Below, in pieces: positions 1 through 7,272 of a DNA stretch of 11,980 nucleotides. Both the position numbers and the translations under genes were made by a program. The stretch is from NCBI GenBank assembly GCA_030824295.1, contig JAVBYA010000111.1:1-11980 (forward strand), given 5' to 3'. The stretch comes from Bacteroidota bacterium (lineage in GTDB: Bacteria > Bacteroidota > Ignavibacteria > UBA10030 > UBA8401). The number at the start of each line of letters is the position of its first letter. The first letter of the stretch is position 1. Under the pieces are notes generated by a model that saw only the letters and a program-made list of their open reading frames with translations, did not search any database and had not been told where the DNA came from.

Positions 1-1
1 C

Positions 2-346
2 CGGAAGCATGCCGCAGTGATGCTCGGCCGGCTGAGCGGACGCACGCACACGGTCTTTACTGGATTCGCGTTGGTTGATGCGGCGTCGAAAAAATCCTAT
101 ATTGACTGGGAGAGGACCGATGTCACGTTCCGCCGTTTATCGGAAGAGGAGATCGACGGATACATCGCCACCGGTTCACCGATGGACAAAGCCGGCTCGT
201 ACGGCATCCAGGATGATTTCGGTGCGGTCTTCGTGGAACGGATCTCCGGGGATTATTACACCGTGGTCGGATTCCCTCTCGCAAAATTCTATGTCGCGTT
301 CACCGCATTCGCCCGTTCACTCGGACATCTGAAAGGAACACCATGA
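2..346 (+). CDS. maf: Maf-like nucleoside triphosphate pyrophosphatase (3' part; 5' end outside the window)
   Basis: This is the C-terminal part (about 114 residues) of a Maf/YhdE/YceF-family protein, which hydrolyses non-canonical or excess nucleoside triphosphates to the monophosphate and pyrophosphate in the cytoplasm. The open frame continues to the left window edge, so the true start is not visible; GTG at 17 and ATG at 20 are internal codons, not credible starts. Visible family signatures are the SGRTH segment followed by V-x-TG, the strand DVTFRRLSEEEI, and the highly conserved DKAGSYGIQ motif. The SGRTH form is usual for the YhdE-type (dTTP/UTP) branch, so that substrate is likely but unproven. 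The stop TGA at 344-346 overlaps the ATG of the next gene by ATGA, implying translational coupling with the B12-binding protein. Confidence 0.93.
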   Translation, partial: RKHAAVMLGRLSGRTHTVFTGFALVDAASKKSYIDWERTDVTFRRLSEEEIDGYIATGSPMDKAGSYGIQDDFGAVFVERISGDYYTVVGFPLAKFYVAFTAFARSLGHLKGTP

Positions 347-744
347 GCCAGAAGATTCGTGTCTTGATCGCCAAAGCAGGTCTGGACGGACATGACCGCG
401 GAGCGAAAGTGATCGCCGCCGCGCTGCGTGACGCCGGAATGGAAGTGATCTATACCGGACTCCGGAAGACCCCCGAGACCATCGTGGAGGCCGCGCTGCA
501 GGAGGATGTGAATGCCATCGGCATCAGTTCGCTCTCCGGTGCGCACATGACCATCTTTCCGAAGGTGATGAACCTGATGAAAGAGAAGGGGATGGAGGAC
601 GTGCTGCTGTTCGGCGGCGGTATCGTGCCGCGGGAGGATATCGTGAAGTTGAAGCAGTTGGGCATCGGCGAGATCTTCACGCCGGGGGCATCGACGTTCG
701 CCATCGTTGATTATATCAAAAAGACCTTCAACGTTCCCGTTTAA
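343..744 (+). CDS. Stand-alone cobalamin-binding subunit, methylmalonyl-CoA mutase C-terminal type
   Basis: A 133-residue protein consisting only of the Rossmann-like B12-binding domain found at the C-terminus of acyl-CoA mutases. The base-off/His-on signature is clear: D15-x-H17-x-x-G20 (GLDGHDRG), S62-x-L64, and the GGG at 91-93. H17 would be the lower axial ligand to cobalt. Its size matches separately encoded small subunits of methylmalonyl-CoA mutase or 2-hydroxyisobutyryl-CoA mutase (HcmB type). Such a subunit is inactive without a large (beta/alpha)8-barrel partner carrying the acyl-CoA site; no such gene lies in this window, so the mutase it serves is unknown. A good ribosome-binding site (AAGGA at 333-337, 5 nt before ATG) lies inside the end of maf. 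The stop TAA overlaps the stop of the convergent polymerase gene. Confidence 0.93.
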   Translation: MSQKIRVLIAKAGLDGHDRGAKVIAAALRDAGMEVIYTGLRKTPETIVEAALQEDVNAIGISSLSGAHMTIFPKVMNLMKEKGMEDVLLFGGGIVPREDIVKLKQLGIGEIFTPGASTFAIVDYIKKTFNVPV

Positions 745-3098
745 GGTTCCGCATCATCGAACTCGATGGAGTAGCTCTCATCCGCTGCTCCGTCCGGTTC
801 GTCCCGCTTTTCCTTCCTGTTCTGGATAACGATCGCCGATGCATCGAATCCGAACAGATCGTCCGCCGCAAAGAGCGCATCGAAGCCCCGTCCGTCAAAG
901 AACGTCTCGAATTTCCGCGAGAACTCATCCAGCCGCTTCAGATAATATCCGGTGTTCTCATCGGGGAAGTTCGCATCCCATTCATGCGCTTCCTTGGCAT
1001 TCTCGAACCCTTTCACATTGGCGTCAGCACCGGTGATGTAATAGCTGATCCGGCTCCCCTGACGGTATTTGCGGGAGGAACGGAGCGCCAGTTCATACGC
1101 AGCATTGCGGTTCCGTTTTCCGGCCTCCACATCAGCTCGGTACTCTTCCGGCGCATCGCGCAGCACCTCTGTTTTCGCGAAATCCGATACATCCAGACCA
1201 TGCGACCGGATGGTCCGTTCCATCTCTATATAGAGGGCATGGAGTTCCGCGAACCGGTCGTTCAGCAGACATTCCACGCACTGCTGCAGATACGTACGGC
1301 CGAACCGTTCGATGGAACGGGAGATGAGCGAGGAGCCTTTGATGGTGATGCGGTTATCGTAATGGAGCAACGCATAGTTCTTCTTCTTGTAGCTGAGCAT
1401 CTTCCGGAAGCGGCCGCTGAATCCGAGATTGATCCCGTCCGGCAGCGCGTCGGAAAGATGCGCCACGAACTTTCGTTCTGCCTCCTCGCCGGCAACATTG
1501 TCCGGCGGGATGAAGAAGATACCGTCCGTATCCACTTCGATCACCGTTCCATTGTGCACTTCGATCTCGCGGATCATGCTCCGGAGCAGTTCCTGTCCGG
1601 TGGTGGTGATGACGTCCGCCTGGCGGTAATCGTTAAAGAGTCCTTTGCCGTACCCCAGATAACCGTAGAATGAATTGATGAGCACTTTGAAGGAGGACTG
1701 CATCGCATCCAGCCGTGACCGCTCCTGCGGATCGGACGCGGAAGCGAGGTCCCGCTTTGCTTCCAGCCGCTGCGCCGTCAGATAGCGCAGTGCGGAAGGG
1801 AAGACATCCAGATCGTCCGTGATCGGCTTGATGTTCCGCGAGAGCATGATGGAAGGATAGAGAGATTCCACGTCCGCATGGACGATGGGACTGAAGACGC
1901 CGGTATAGAAGATGTCGGTGTAGCCGCCGCTGGTCTGAGTGCCGCGCTGCGGTTTCGGCATGGAATGCCGCTGACGGATGTATTCGCGCAGGAAGACCGA
2001 TTCGATCTTCGCCGCCGCTCCAAGCTTTGCAATGGTGCCGTAGTTGAACGGCAGCATCTGTGTCAGATAGAATGTGCTGGCCGAGAGTTTCTCGCTCAGA
2101 CCGCGTGTTTCGATCACATCATCGAGTGCATACCGTTTGAGCGTCTCCGGTTCATGCTCCCAATACCAGGAGATCTTCTCGCCGGGGATGTACGTGCGGT
2201 CCGGCGCAGCGATGCCGAAATATTTCGCCGCATACTTCAGTCCGTGACTTTCCATGTTCCGTTTGGCCGTGTCGTAGGACTGCACGAGCAGCCAGGTGTC
2301 GATGAAATGCCGTCCGGCGGATTCGTAACTTGTGTATTCCACCGAACGTTCTGCGAACGATGTGCGCGACCGGTTGCCCCCGGGAACGGTTCCGTCCCGG
2401 CCGATGGCGAACTCCACACCGTTCATCTCGCAGCGGCGCAGGATGTACGGAAGATCGAAGTTGAAGATGTTGTGACCTTCAATGATGTCCGGGTCCCGTT
2501 CGGTGATGAGCTTCACGCATTGCTGCAGCAGTTTCTTTTCGCCGATGCTCTTGCCTCCCAGCACGGTCTGGAAACCCCGGTTATCCGACACGGCGATCAG
2601 GATGATCCGGTCATCCTTCTTATCCGCCCGGCTGAACCGGTGTTCCTTCGAATATGTCTCGATATCGATCTGCATCCGGTGAAGATCGGTGAACTGCATC
2701 CCTTTGAAGAGGGTCTTACCGCTCTGCAGCAGATACTGCGTGTTCATATCAGGACGGAGGAAGATATGCTCGGTATCCTGATGGGAAGCGACGGTCGTCT
2801 TGAATTCTTTTGCGATGCGCCGCAGCACGTGGTTGACCGCATCCCAGAGCAGCGGGACGGAAGGGAAGGCGCAGAGATATTGATAGAAACTGGAACCGTC
2901 CAGCTTCTTCAGCCAGTATTTCTCGGAAAAACCTTCGATGAAGCGTTTGTCGGATAGATGGAAGAAGGGGAAGAACTCCTCATCCCGGCTGACGATGCCG
3001 TTCTCCGTGCGGGAGTAGATTCGGACGCGCGAATCTCCGTTCGTCTGCACTGCGACGATCTGTTGTTCATCATCATGTCCGAAGAGGATGGGATCCAT
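741..3098 (-). CDS. polB: Family B DNA polymerase (Pol II-like, with 3'-5' exonuclease)
   Basis: A 785-residue DNA-directed DNA polymerase of family B, nearly the same length as E. coli Pol II (783). All exonuclease motifs are present: Exo I D145-I-E147 (IDIETYS), Exo II with N210 and D215 (GHNIFNFD), and Exo III Y323-x3-D327. Polymerase motifs follow in order: motif A D409 (DVESLYPSI), motif B K471 to G479 (KVLINSFYG), and motif C D523-T-D525 (EVDTDG). A KKKNY segment at 571-575 matches the conserved KKxY-type element. All catalytic aspartates are intact, so both activities are expected. Pol II enzymes act in replication restart and translesion or repair synthesis; that role here is inferred from the family. 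An acidic tail ends the protein. No Shine-Dalgarno sequence is visible upstream of the ATG. The gene stands alone, convergent with the B12 subunit gene and downstream of a terminator. Confidence 0.95.
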   Translation of the reverse strand: MDPILFGHDDEQQIVAVQTNGDSRVRIYSRTENGIVSRDEEFFPFFHLSDKRFIEGFSEKYWLKKLDGSSFYQYLCAFPSVPLLWDAVNHVLRRIAKEFKTTVASHQDTEHIFLRPDMNTQYLLQSGKTLFKGMQFTDLHRMQIDIETYSKEHRFSRADKKDDRIILIAVSDNRGFQTVLGGKSIGEKKLLQQCVKLITERDPDIIEGHNIFNFDLPYILRRCEMNGVEFAIGRDGTVPGGNRSRTSFAERSVEYTSYESAGRHFIDTWLLVQSYDTAKRNMESHGLKYAAKYFGIAAPDRTYIPGEKISWYWEHEPETLKRYALDDVIETRGLSEKLSASTFYLTQMLPFNYGTIAKLGAAAKIESVFLREYIRQRHSMPKPQRGTQTSGGYTDIFYTGVFSPIVHADVESLYPSIMLSRNIKPITDDLDVFPSALRYLTAQRLEAKRDLASASDPQERSRLDAMQSSFKVLINSFYGYLGYGKGLFNDYRQADVITTTGQELLRSMIREIEVHNGTVIEVDTDGIFFIPPDNVAGEEAERKFVAHLSDALPDGINLGFSGRFRKMLSYKKKNYALLHYDNRITIKGSSLISRSIERFGRTYLQQCVECLLNDRFAELHALYIEMERTIRSHGLDVSDFAKTEVLRDAPEEYRADVEAGKRNRNAAYELALRSSRKYRQGSRISYYITGADANVKGFENAKEAHEWDANFPDENTGYYLKRLDEFSRKFETFFDGRGFDALFAADDLFGFDASAIVIQNRKEKRDEPDGAADESYSIEFDDAEP

Positions 3099-3125
3099 AC
3101 CGGAAATATACTCATTGTCGGAAAT

Positions 3126-3160
3126 AAAAAAAGGGGCGTACCGTCGGCACGCCCCTTTTT
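3126..3160 (-). terminator. Rho-independent terminator of the TonB receptor/lipoprotein operon
   Basis: A perfect inverted repeat GGGGCGT (3133-3139) / ACGCCCC (3149-3155) with a 9-nt loop, flanked by A7 on the left and T5 on the right, so the stem extends by five A-T pairs. Read on the minus strand it lies about 20 nt after the stop of the lipoprotein gene and ends in a run of U, the expected orientation for ending that operon. It also separates that operon from the polymerase gene starting at 3098. The symmetry would allow it to work in both directions, but no plus-strand gene approaches it. Confidence 0.9.
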
Positions 3161-3181
3161 GGTGTTGGAATCACTGTTTTC

Positions 3182-4018
3182 CTACGGTTTAAGATAGACC
3201 GTAATGCCTCCCGCCGCTTTCGTCCGGGCTCCGAACACGCCGATCCCACCCTGGATGTTATAGCGGATCTCACGGAGTTCGCCGCCCTGACCGGCAACGA
3301 ACTGGTTCAGGAATGATGCATAATTCTCGTCCACGGCATACACATCGATCTTGGTCGTACCGAAGTAGGAAAGGAAGATCCAGGGAAGTTCTGTATACGT
3401 CTGTTCTTTCGGCAGTCCGACACGGTATCCCAATTTATCAGGTTTTGGCGTATCGATGGTATCCCGGCGGAATGATTTTGGAATGAGTGCCGCATCCACA
3501 TCGGTGCTCCACACCGTAGGGAGGTAGGTGCCGTGCAGTCTGCTGGGTGACCATGCGAAGATATTCACGTCATTCTTGATGTCATAGCGTACAGTGTCTT
3601 TGTCCTTCAGAGAAGAATAGACCATGCTGAATGTATCCGGAACGGTCGTGAATGCGGAGACCGTCTTTCCATCCGGCGTCTGTACTTCGAGCCGGTAGGA
3701 CTTCGTCGGCAGGATGACCTTGGAGGGATCGGTCGAATAATATCGGCCGGGATTCGCCGGATCGTGCACGAGCGAATCAGAGAATGCCACATCGGTCCCG
3801 ACGATGCGGACGACAGCATTGGTGATGGCGTAGGCCGAAGGGGAGAATGGTTTATCGACCTCGCCGGTGTAGACGAGTTTCAGCGTGTCGACGGTCCTGC
3901 CTGCTTCGATCAGTCCGGTGACGACGATCTGGCGTTCGTAAGAGAAGGATGAAGCGGATTCCTCACAGCCGGCGGCAGTGAGAGCAGTGATGATCAGAAT
4001 AAGTAGGATGTTTTTCAT
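3182..4018 (-). CDS. Outer-membrane lipoprotein, DUF4249-like partner of a TonB-dependent receptor
   Basis: A 278-residue predicted lipoprotein. It begins with a basic residue and a hydrophobic stretch ending in TAAGC, a relaxed lipobox with C18 as the lipidated cysteine. The mature part is rich in beta strands, with a section (about 28-125) resembling the DUF4249 family: an opening VVTGLIEAG strand, a NAVVRIVG strand, a GRYYS strand and a YRLEVQTPDGKTVSAFTTVP stretch. DUF4249 genes usually sit next to TonB-dependent receptor genes in Bacteroidota, as here: only 4 nt separate this start from the receptor stop, so the two are co-transcribed. A role as a surface or periplasmic accessory to the receptor is inferred; the ligand is unknown. 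Family assignment rests on these features and on context, not on a catalytic motif. Confidence 0.8.
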   Translation of the reverse strand: MKNILLILIITALTAAGCEESASSFSYERQIVVTGLIEAGRTVDTLKLVYTGEVDKPFSPSAYAITNAVVRIVGTDVAFSDSLVHDPANPGRYYSTDPSKVILPTKSYRLEVQTPDGKTVSAFTTVPDTFSMVYSSLKDKDTVRYDIKNDVNIFAWSPSRLHGTYLPTVWSTDVDAALIPKSFRRDTIDTPKPDKLGYRVGLPKEQTYTELPWIFLSYFGTTKIDVYAVDENYASFLNQFVAGQGGELREIRYNIQGGIGVFGARTKAAGGITVYLKP

Positions 4019-4022
4019 AGGA

Positions 4023-6251
4023 TTAGAATTTGAACTCCACGCCGAACGACGGGATGATCGGCAATAATTTCACATCGGTCACTTCGATCGGATTCTCGCT
4101 GTAGTCGAAGTTCTTGAACCAGATATTCCGGTAATTGTAGACGTTGAAGATCTGGAAGTACCAACTGCCGTCCAGATCGAACATGGTGATCTTCTTGTGC
4201 AGGCTCAGGTCCCAACGGTGATACGGAAGCAAACGCTTGCTGTACAGTTCGCCCGGTATGACCACCGTGTTCGGGTTCCCGGTCGAGACATCCTGGTAAA
4301 CGCCCGTCGCAGGAGTATAGGACTGACCGGTAGAGAAGGTGAAGACGCTGCTGAGCTTCCACAGTTCGTCGAACTGGTAGTTCCCGGCGAGGGTCAGATC
4401 GTGCCGTCGGTCGAACTTCGGCATGAACTCCCGTCCCTCGTTCAATGCATCGAAAGTGCGGTGGGTCCAGGCGAGTGTATAACCGATCATACCGGTCAGC
4501 TGTCCCGATTGTTTTTGAATGAAGAACTCCAGCCCGTACGACCGTCCTTGTCCCACATAGAAGAGCTCACTCACATCGAGTGTCTGCGTGATCTCTCGTT
4601 TGAAGAGCAGCACATCGCGATAGCGTTTGTAGTACGTCTCCACGGAGATCTTCACATCCTCGAAGAAGGAATTCTCATATCCCAGGACGAAATCGGTCGA
4701 GCGGCTCGGGTTCATCTTCTCGTTGAGCGGCACCCAGATGTCGAACGGGGAGAACCCGTTGTCGCTGCCGGCGGGAACGGCATTCAGGAACTGGTAGTAC
4801 ATCCCGGAAGCGAGCTTGAGTGTGGAATATTCATCGATGTTGAACCGCACATTCACGCGCGGACCAAGTGTGATATGTTTGGTCAGGTCCTGATACTCAA
4901 CGCGGAGACCGAACTGTGCCTTCCATCGTTCATTGATGGTCCACTCATCCTGACCGTAGAAGGATATCTGCGCCGGCCGTTCCTTGAACTCGTACGGATC
5001 GCCGTCGAAACTTTCGCGGTAGCGGATGTCATACTGCGACCACCAGACCCCCAGTTTCACCAGATGATCGTTGGTGGCGAAGAAATCGACGTCTGCACGG
5101 ACGGAATAATCCTGAACACTGTTCACATTGGAGAACCCCGTACCTCCCAGATCACCGCCGATGATCGCTTTGTATTTGCTGTAACTGGCAGTGATGTTGG
5201 AGAAGAGCGTCTGACTGAACACATGCGTCCATTTGAGAGCGCCGGTCCTGTTCCCCCAGAGCATGTTCAATTCCAATTCACCGTCACCGACTTTGAATAT
5301 CAGATCATCGTCACCAAGATATCCGACGAAGGAGACCTTGTCATCCTCGCCGAAATCCTGGTTCAGTTTCAGATTCGCATCGTAGAAATAATAGAGGGGG
5401 AGTGCATTGGCGCCGGTATCCAATCCTGCCCAGTCGATCAGCTTATCGAAATAGGTCCGACGTCCGGAGAGGAACCATGAACCGTTGCCGATCGGTCCTT
5501 CGCCGGTCACGCGGGTGCTGAGCATACTGATGGACGCCTTCCCGTGCGTGGAGACCCGGTCACCGTCGATGTTCGTCACGTTCAGCACGGAGGAGAGCCG
5601 TCCGCCGTATTCGGCGGGGAAGCCACCTTTCATCAGAACGATGTCCTTGATCGCATCATTATTGAAAGTGGAGAAGAAGCCGAATAAGTGAGAAGGATTG
5701 TAGACAACGGTGCCGTCCAGCAGGATCAGGTTCTGGTCCGTGCTTCCGCCGCGGATGTTCAATCCGGTGGAGATCTCGGAGGTCGCTTTCACACCCGGCA
5801 TCATCTGCAGTGCGCGGAACACATCCGCTTCGCCGATGGTCGGAAGCTGTGCGATGTCCTTCGCCTGCATCGAGATGCGGCCGGTCTGCGTGGAGCGTTT
5901 CTCTTCCTCCTTCTCTGCTTCGACGATCACTTCGGACACCTGAACGGCTTGATCGGACAAAAAGATATCCTTCACGATCCGTTTGTTCTTACGGGTATCG
6001 ATAGGGAAGGTCGAGGTCTGATATCCCAGCAGGGTGACCGTTACCGTGTACTCGCCTTCGGGAATCGATGGGATAGCGTAGTAACCTTCGATGTTCGTGG
6101 CGGTGCCGATCTTCAGTTCCTTGATCGCGACGGTCGCATACGGAAGCGATTCTTTGTTCGCTTTGTCCCGGATGAATCCGCTGATAGTGGCTGACTGTTG
6201 CGCAAGCAGAAGTGAAGGGAAGAAGAGCAGTGCAGCAATGAAAGTTCTCAT
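4023..6251 (-). CDS. TonB-dependent outer-membrane receptor with carboxypeptidase-regulatory-like domain
   Basis: A 742-residue outer-membrane transporter. Residues 1-18 form a signal peptide (basic start, hydrophobic core, cleavage near LLAQQ). Residues about 21-100 are a CarboxypepD_reg-like beta-sandwich (ISGFIRDKANKESLPYATV, GYYAIPSIPEGEYTV). A VSEVIVEA stretch (105-112) could serve as the TonB box. The plug domain spans about 120-230 and shows the typical PGV, NIRGGSTDQNLILLDG, VLMKGGFPAEYGGRLSSVLNV elements. The rest is a 22-strand beta-barrel with alternating aromatic strands and a C-terminal phenylalanine (FGVEFKF), the signal for barrel assembly. It is the first gene of an operon with the DUF4249-like lipoprotein. 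The substrate cannot be read from sequence. A weak ribosome-binding site (AAGGA, 3 nt before ATG) supports the chosen start. No cobalamin or other riboswitch was seen upstream. Confidence 0.94.
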   Translation of the reverse strand: MRTFIAALLFFPSLLLAQQSATISGFIRDKANKESLPYATVAIKELKIGTATNIEGYYAIPSIPEGEYTVTVTLLGYQTSTFPIDTRKNKRIVKDIFLSDQAVQVSEVIVEAEKEEEKRSTQTGRISMQAKDIAQLPTIGEADVFRALQMMPGVKATSEISTGLNIRGGSTDQNLILLDGTVVYNPSHLFGFFSTFNNDAIKDIVLMKGGFPAEYGGRLSSVLNVTNIDGDRVSTHGKASISMLSTRVTGEGPIGNGSWFLSGRRTYFDKLIDWAGLDTGANALPLYYFYDANLKLNQDFGEDDKVSFVGYLGDDDLIFKVGDGELELNMLWGNRTGALKWTHVFSQTLFSNITASYSKYKAIIGGDLGGTGFSNVNSVQDYSVRADVDFFATNDHLVKLGVWWSQYDIRYRESFDGDPYEFKERPAQISFYGQDEWTINERWKAQFGLRVEYQDLTKHITLGPRVNVRFNIDEYSTLKLASGMYYQFLNAVPAGSDNGFSPFDIWVPLNEKMNPSRSTDFVLGYENSFFEDVKISVETYYKRYRDVLLFKREITQTLDVSELFYVGQGRSYGLEFFIQKQSGQLTGMIGYTLAWTHRTFDALNEGREFMPKFDRRHDLTLAGNYQFDELWKLSSVFTFSTGQSYTPATGVYQDVSTGNPNTVVIPGELYSKRLLPYHRWDLSLHKKITMFDLDGSWYFQIFNVYNYRNIWFKNFDYSENPIEVTDVKLLPIIPSFGVEFKF

Positions 6252-6366
6252 AGGTCCTTGGTTGGAAGGTGCATGTCAATGTATCGAAAAACCACACTGT
6301 TTACGAATATCAAGACGAACTTGTTGCGGTTCAAATTGTAACACCGGAACTTTCTTAAAAGTGCGA

Positions 6367-6396
6367 TTGGAAATCGGTTTTTTTTTTGTATATTTG
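6367..6396 (+). promoter_or_regulatory. Probable Bacteroidota-type promoter of the tRNA-Ser genes
   Basis: TTG at 6367-6369 and TATATTTG at 6389-6396 are separated by 19 bp. This matches the Bacteroidota primary sigma factor consensus (TTTG near -33, 19-21 bp, TAnnTTTG near -7); only the first T of the upstream box differs. The predicted transcription start is about 6401-6404, roughly 10 nt before the mature 5' end of the first tRNA. The spacer contains an uninterrupted run of ten T (6378-6387). Assigned by pattern and position only. Confidence 0.6.
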
Positions 6397-6412
6397 CAGA
6401 GCAATTTCGTTC

Positions 6413-6500
<88 letters not shown>

Positions 6501-6511
6501 AGAACGATTGA

Positions 6512-6543
6512 CCGTTCCCTCCGCCCAGCGCGGCAGGGAACGG
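6512..6543 (+). repeat. Inverted repeat in the spacer between the two tRNA-Ser genes
   Basis: CCGTTCCCT (6512-6520) is a perfect complement of AGGGAACGG (6535-6543). The stem continues inward with CCGC (6521-6524) pairing GCGG (6530-6533), leaving one bulged C (6534) and a 5-nt loop. There is no T run after it, so it is a poor rho-independent terminator. It lies between two mature tRNA ends and could guide processing of a dicistronic precursor, or be an attenuator; this is inference. Confidence 0.75.
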
Positions 6544-6562
6544 AAGCGATCATGCAATAACA

Positions 6563-6649
6563 GGAGAGGTGTCTGAGTGGTTGAAAGAGCCAGTCTCGAA
6601 AACTGGAATAGTCGCAAGGCTATCGAGGGTTCGAATCCCTCCCTCTCCG
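6563..6649 (+). tRNA. tRNA-Ser, anticodon CGA
   Basis: An 87-nt class II tRNA with the same acceptor stem as its neighbour: GGAGAGG (6563-6569) with CCTCTCC (6642-6648), discriminator G6649. The anticodon stem CCAGT/ACTGG (6590-6594, 6602-6606) encloses CTCGAAA, giving anticodon CGA at 6597-6599, which reads UCG. The long variable arm folds as TAGTC, GCAA, GGCTA. The T arm is GAGGG, TTCGAAT, CCCTC. CCA is not encoded. No separate promoter is obvious in the 63-nt spacer before it, so it likely shares the transcript of the GGA tRNA. Confidence 0.97.
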
Positions 6650-6803
6650 CATGATATCCCGTATGACGATCGCCGATGACCGGTATCTCCGGACCTCCAC
6701 ACAGCCGCAACTCCCCGACCATCGGTTCACCGGGGAACATTCTCCCTTCTGACATCGTTACCTACTGCACCGCAGTTCATTTTCTTATAAAGGAGCTAAC
6801 ATC

Positions 6804-7268
6804 ATGGCACTCACCGTTGGACAACTTGCACCGAACTTCACGCTCGCGGACACATTCCGCAAACAGGTCTCTCTTTCTGATTTCGCAGGAAAGAAAGTCG
6901 CCATCTTCTTCTATCCCGGAGCGTTCACTGCGGTCTGCGAAAAAGAGATGTGTACCATCCGTGATGCAATGGCGGATTTCGACGCAGGCGGAGCACAGGT
7001 GATCGGCATCAGCGTCGACGCGCCCGCATCGAACAAAGCCTTCGCGGATAAGAATGGACTGAAATTCCCGCTGCTGAGCGACTACACCCGGTACGTTTCT
7101 GCACAATACTGCGGACTGATCAATAATTTCGCCGGACTCATCGGTCTCACCGCTTCCAACCGTGCTGCATTCGTGCTGGATGGTGCCGGAAAGGTCACCT
7201 ACGCCTGGGTCTCCGAGAATCCCGGCGTGGAACCTCCGTACGAAGAAGTGAAGAAAGCGTTGGCCTGA
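6804..7268 (+). CDS. Peroxiredoxin, PrxQ/AhpE-like
   Basis: A 154-residue cytoplasmic thiol peroxidase with a thioredoxin fold. The active-site motif P38-x3-T42-x2-C45 (PGAFTAVC) gives the peroxidatic cysteine C45. C50 lies five residues on, where Bcp-type enzymes keep the resolving cysteine. R120 (SNRAAFVLD) is the conserved arginine that activates C45. It would reduce hydrogen or organic peroxides with electrons from a thiol donor. A strong ribosome-binding site (AAGGAG at 6790-6795, 8 nt before ATG) fixes the start. It is the first gene of a six-gene operon; the next gene begins 4 nt after its stop. The 154 bp between the upstream tRNA and this gene must hold the promoter unless the tRNA transcript reads through; I see no convincing -33/-7 pair or terminator there. 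Confidence 0.92.
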   Translation: MALTVGQLAPNFTLADTFRKQVSLSDFAGKKVAIFFYPGAFTAVCEKEMCTIRDAMADFDAGGAQVIGISVDAPASNKAFADKNGLKFPLLSDYTRYVSAQYCGLINNFAGLIGLTASNRAAFVLDGAGKVTYAWVSENPGVEPPYEEVKKALA

Positions 7269-7272
7269 TACC

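Noticed and set aside
984..2957. Plus-strand open frames of 229 and 359 codons (984-1673 and 1878-2957)
   Set aside because: Both are antisense to the polymerase gene, whose catalytic motifs are all intact in the minus-strand frame. No family signature is seen in them.
4197..5480. A 427-codon plus-strand open frame
   Set aside because: It lies fully antisense to the TonB receptor, whose domains are unmistakable. The predicted protein has no recognisable motif and has no ribosome-binding site; it is a shadow of codon bias.
6252..6360. Promoter or cobalamin riboswitch upstream of the TonB receptor
   Set aside because: No TAnnTTTG box with proper spacing is found on the minus strand; TTGAAC/GATATT with 17 bp is only a 4-of-6 match in each box. 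The region is too short and lacks the conserved B12-box sequence.
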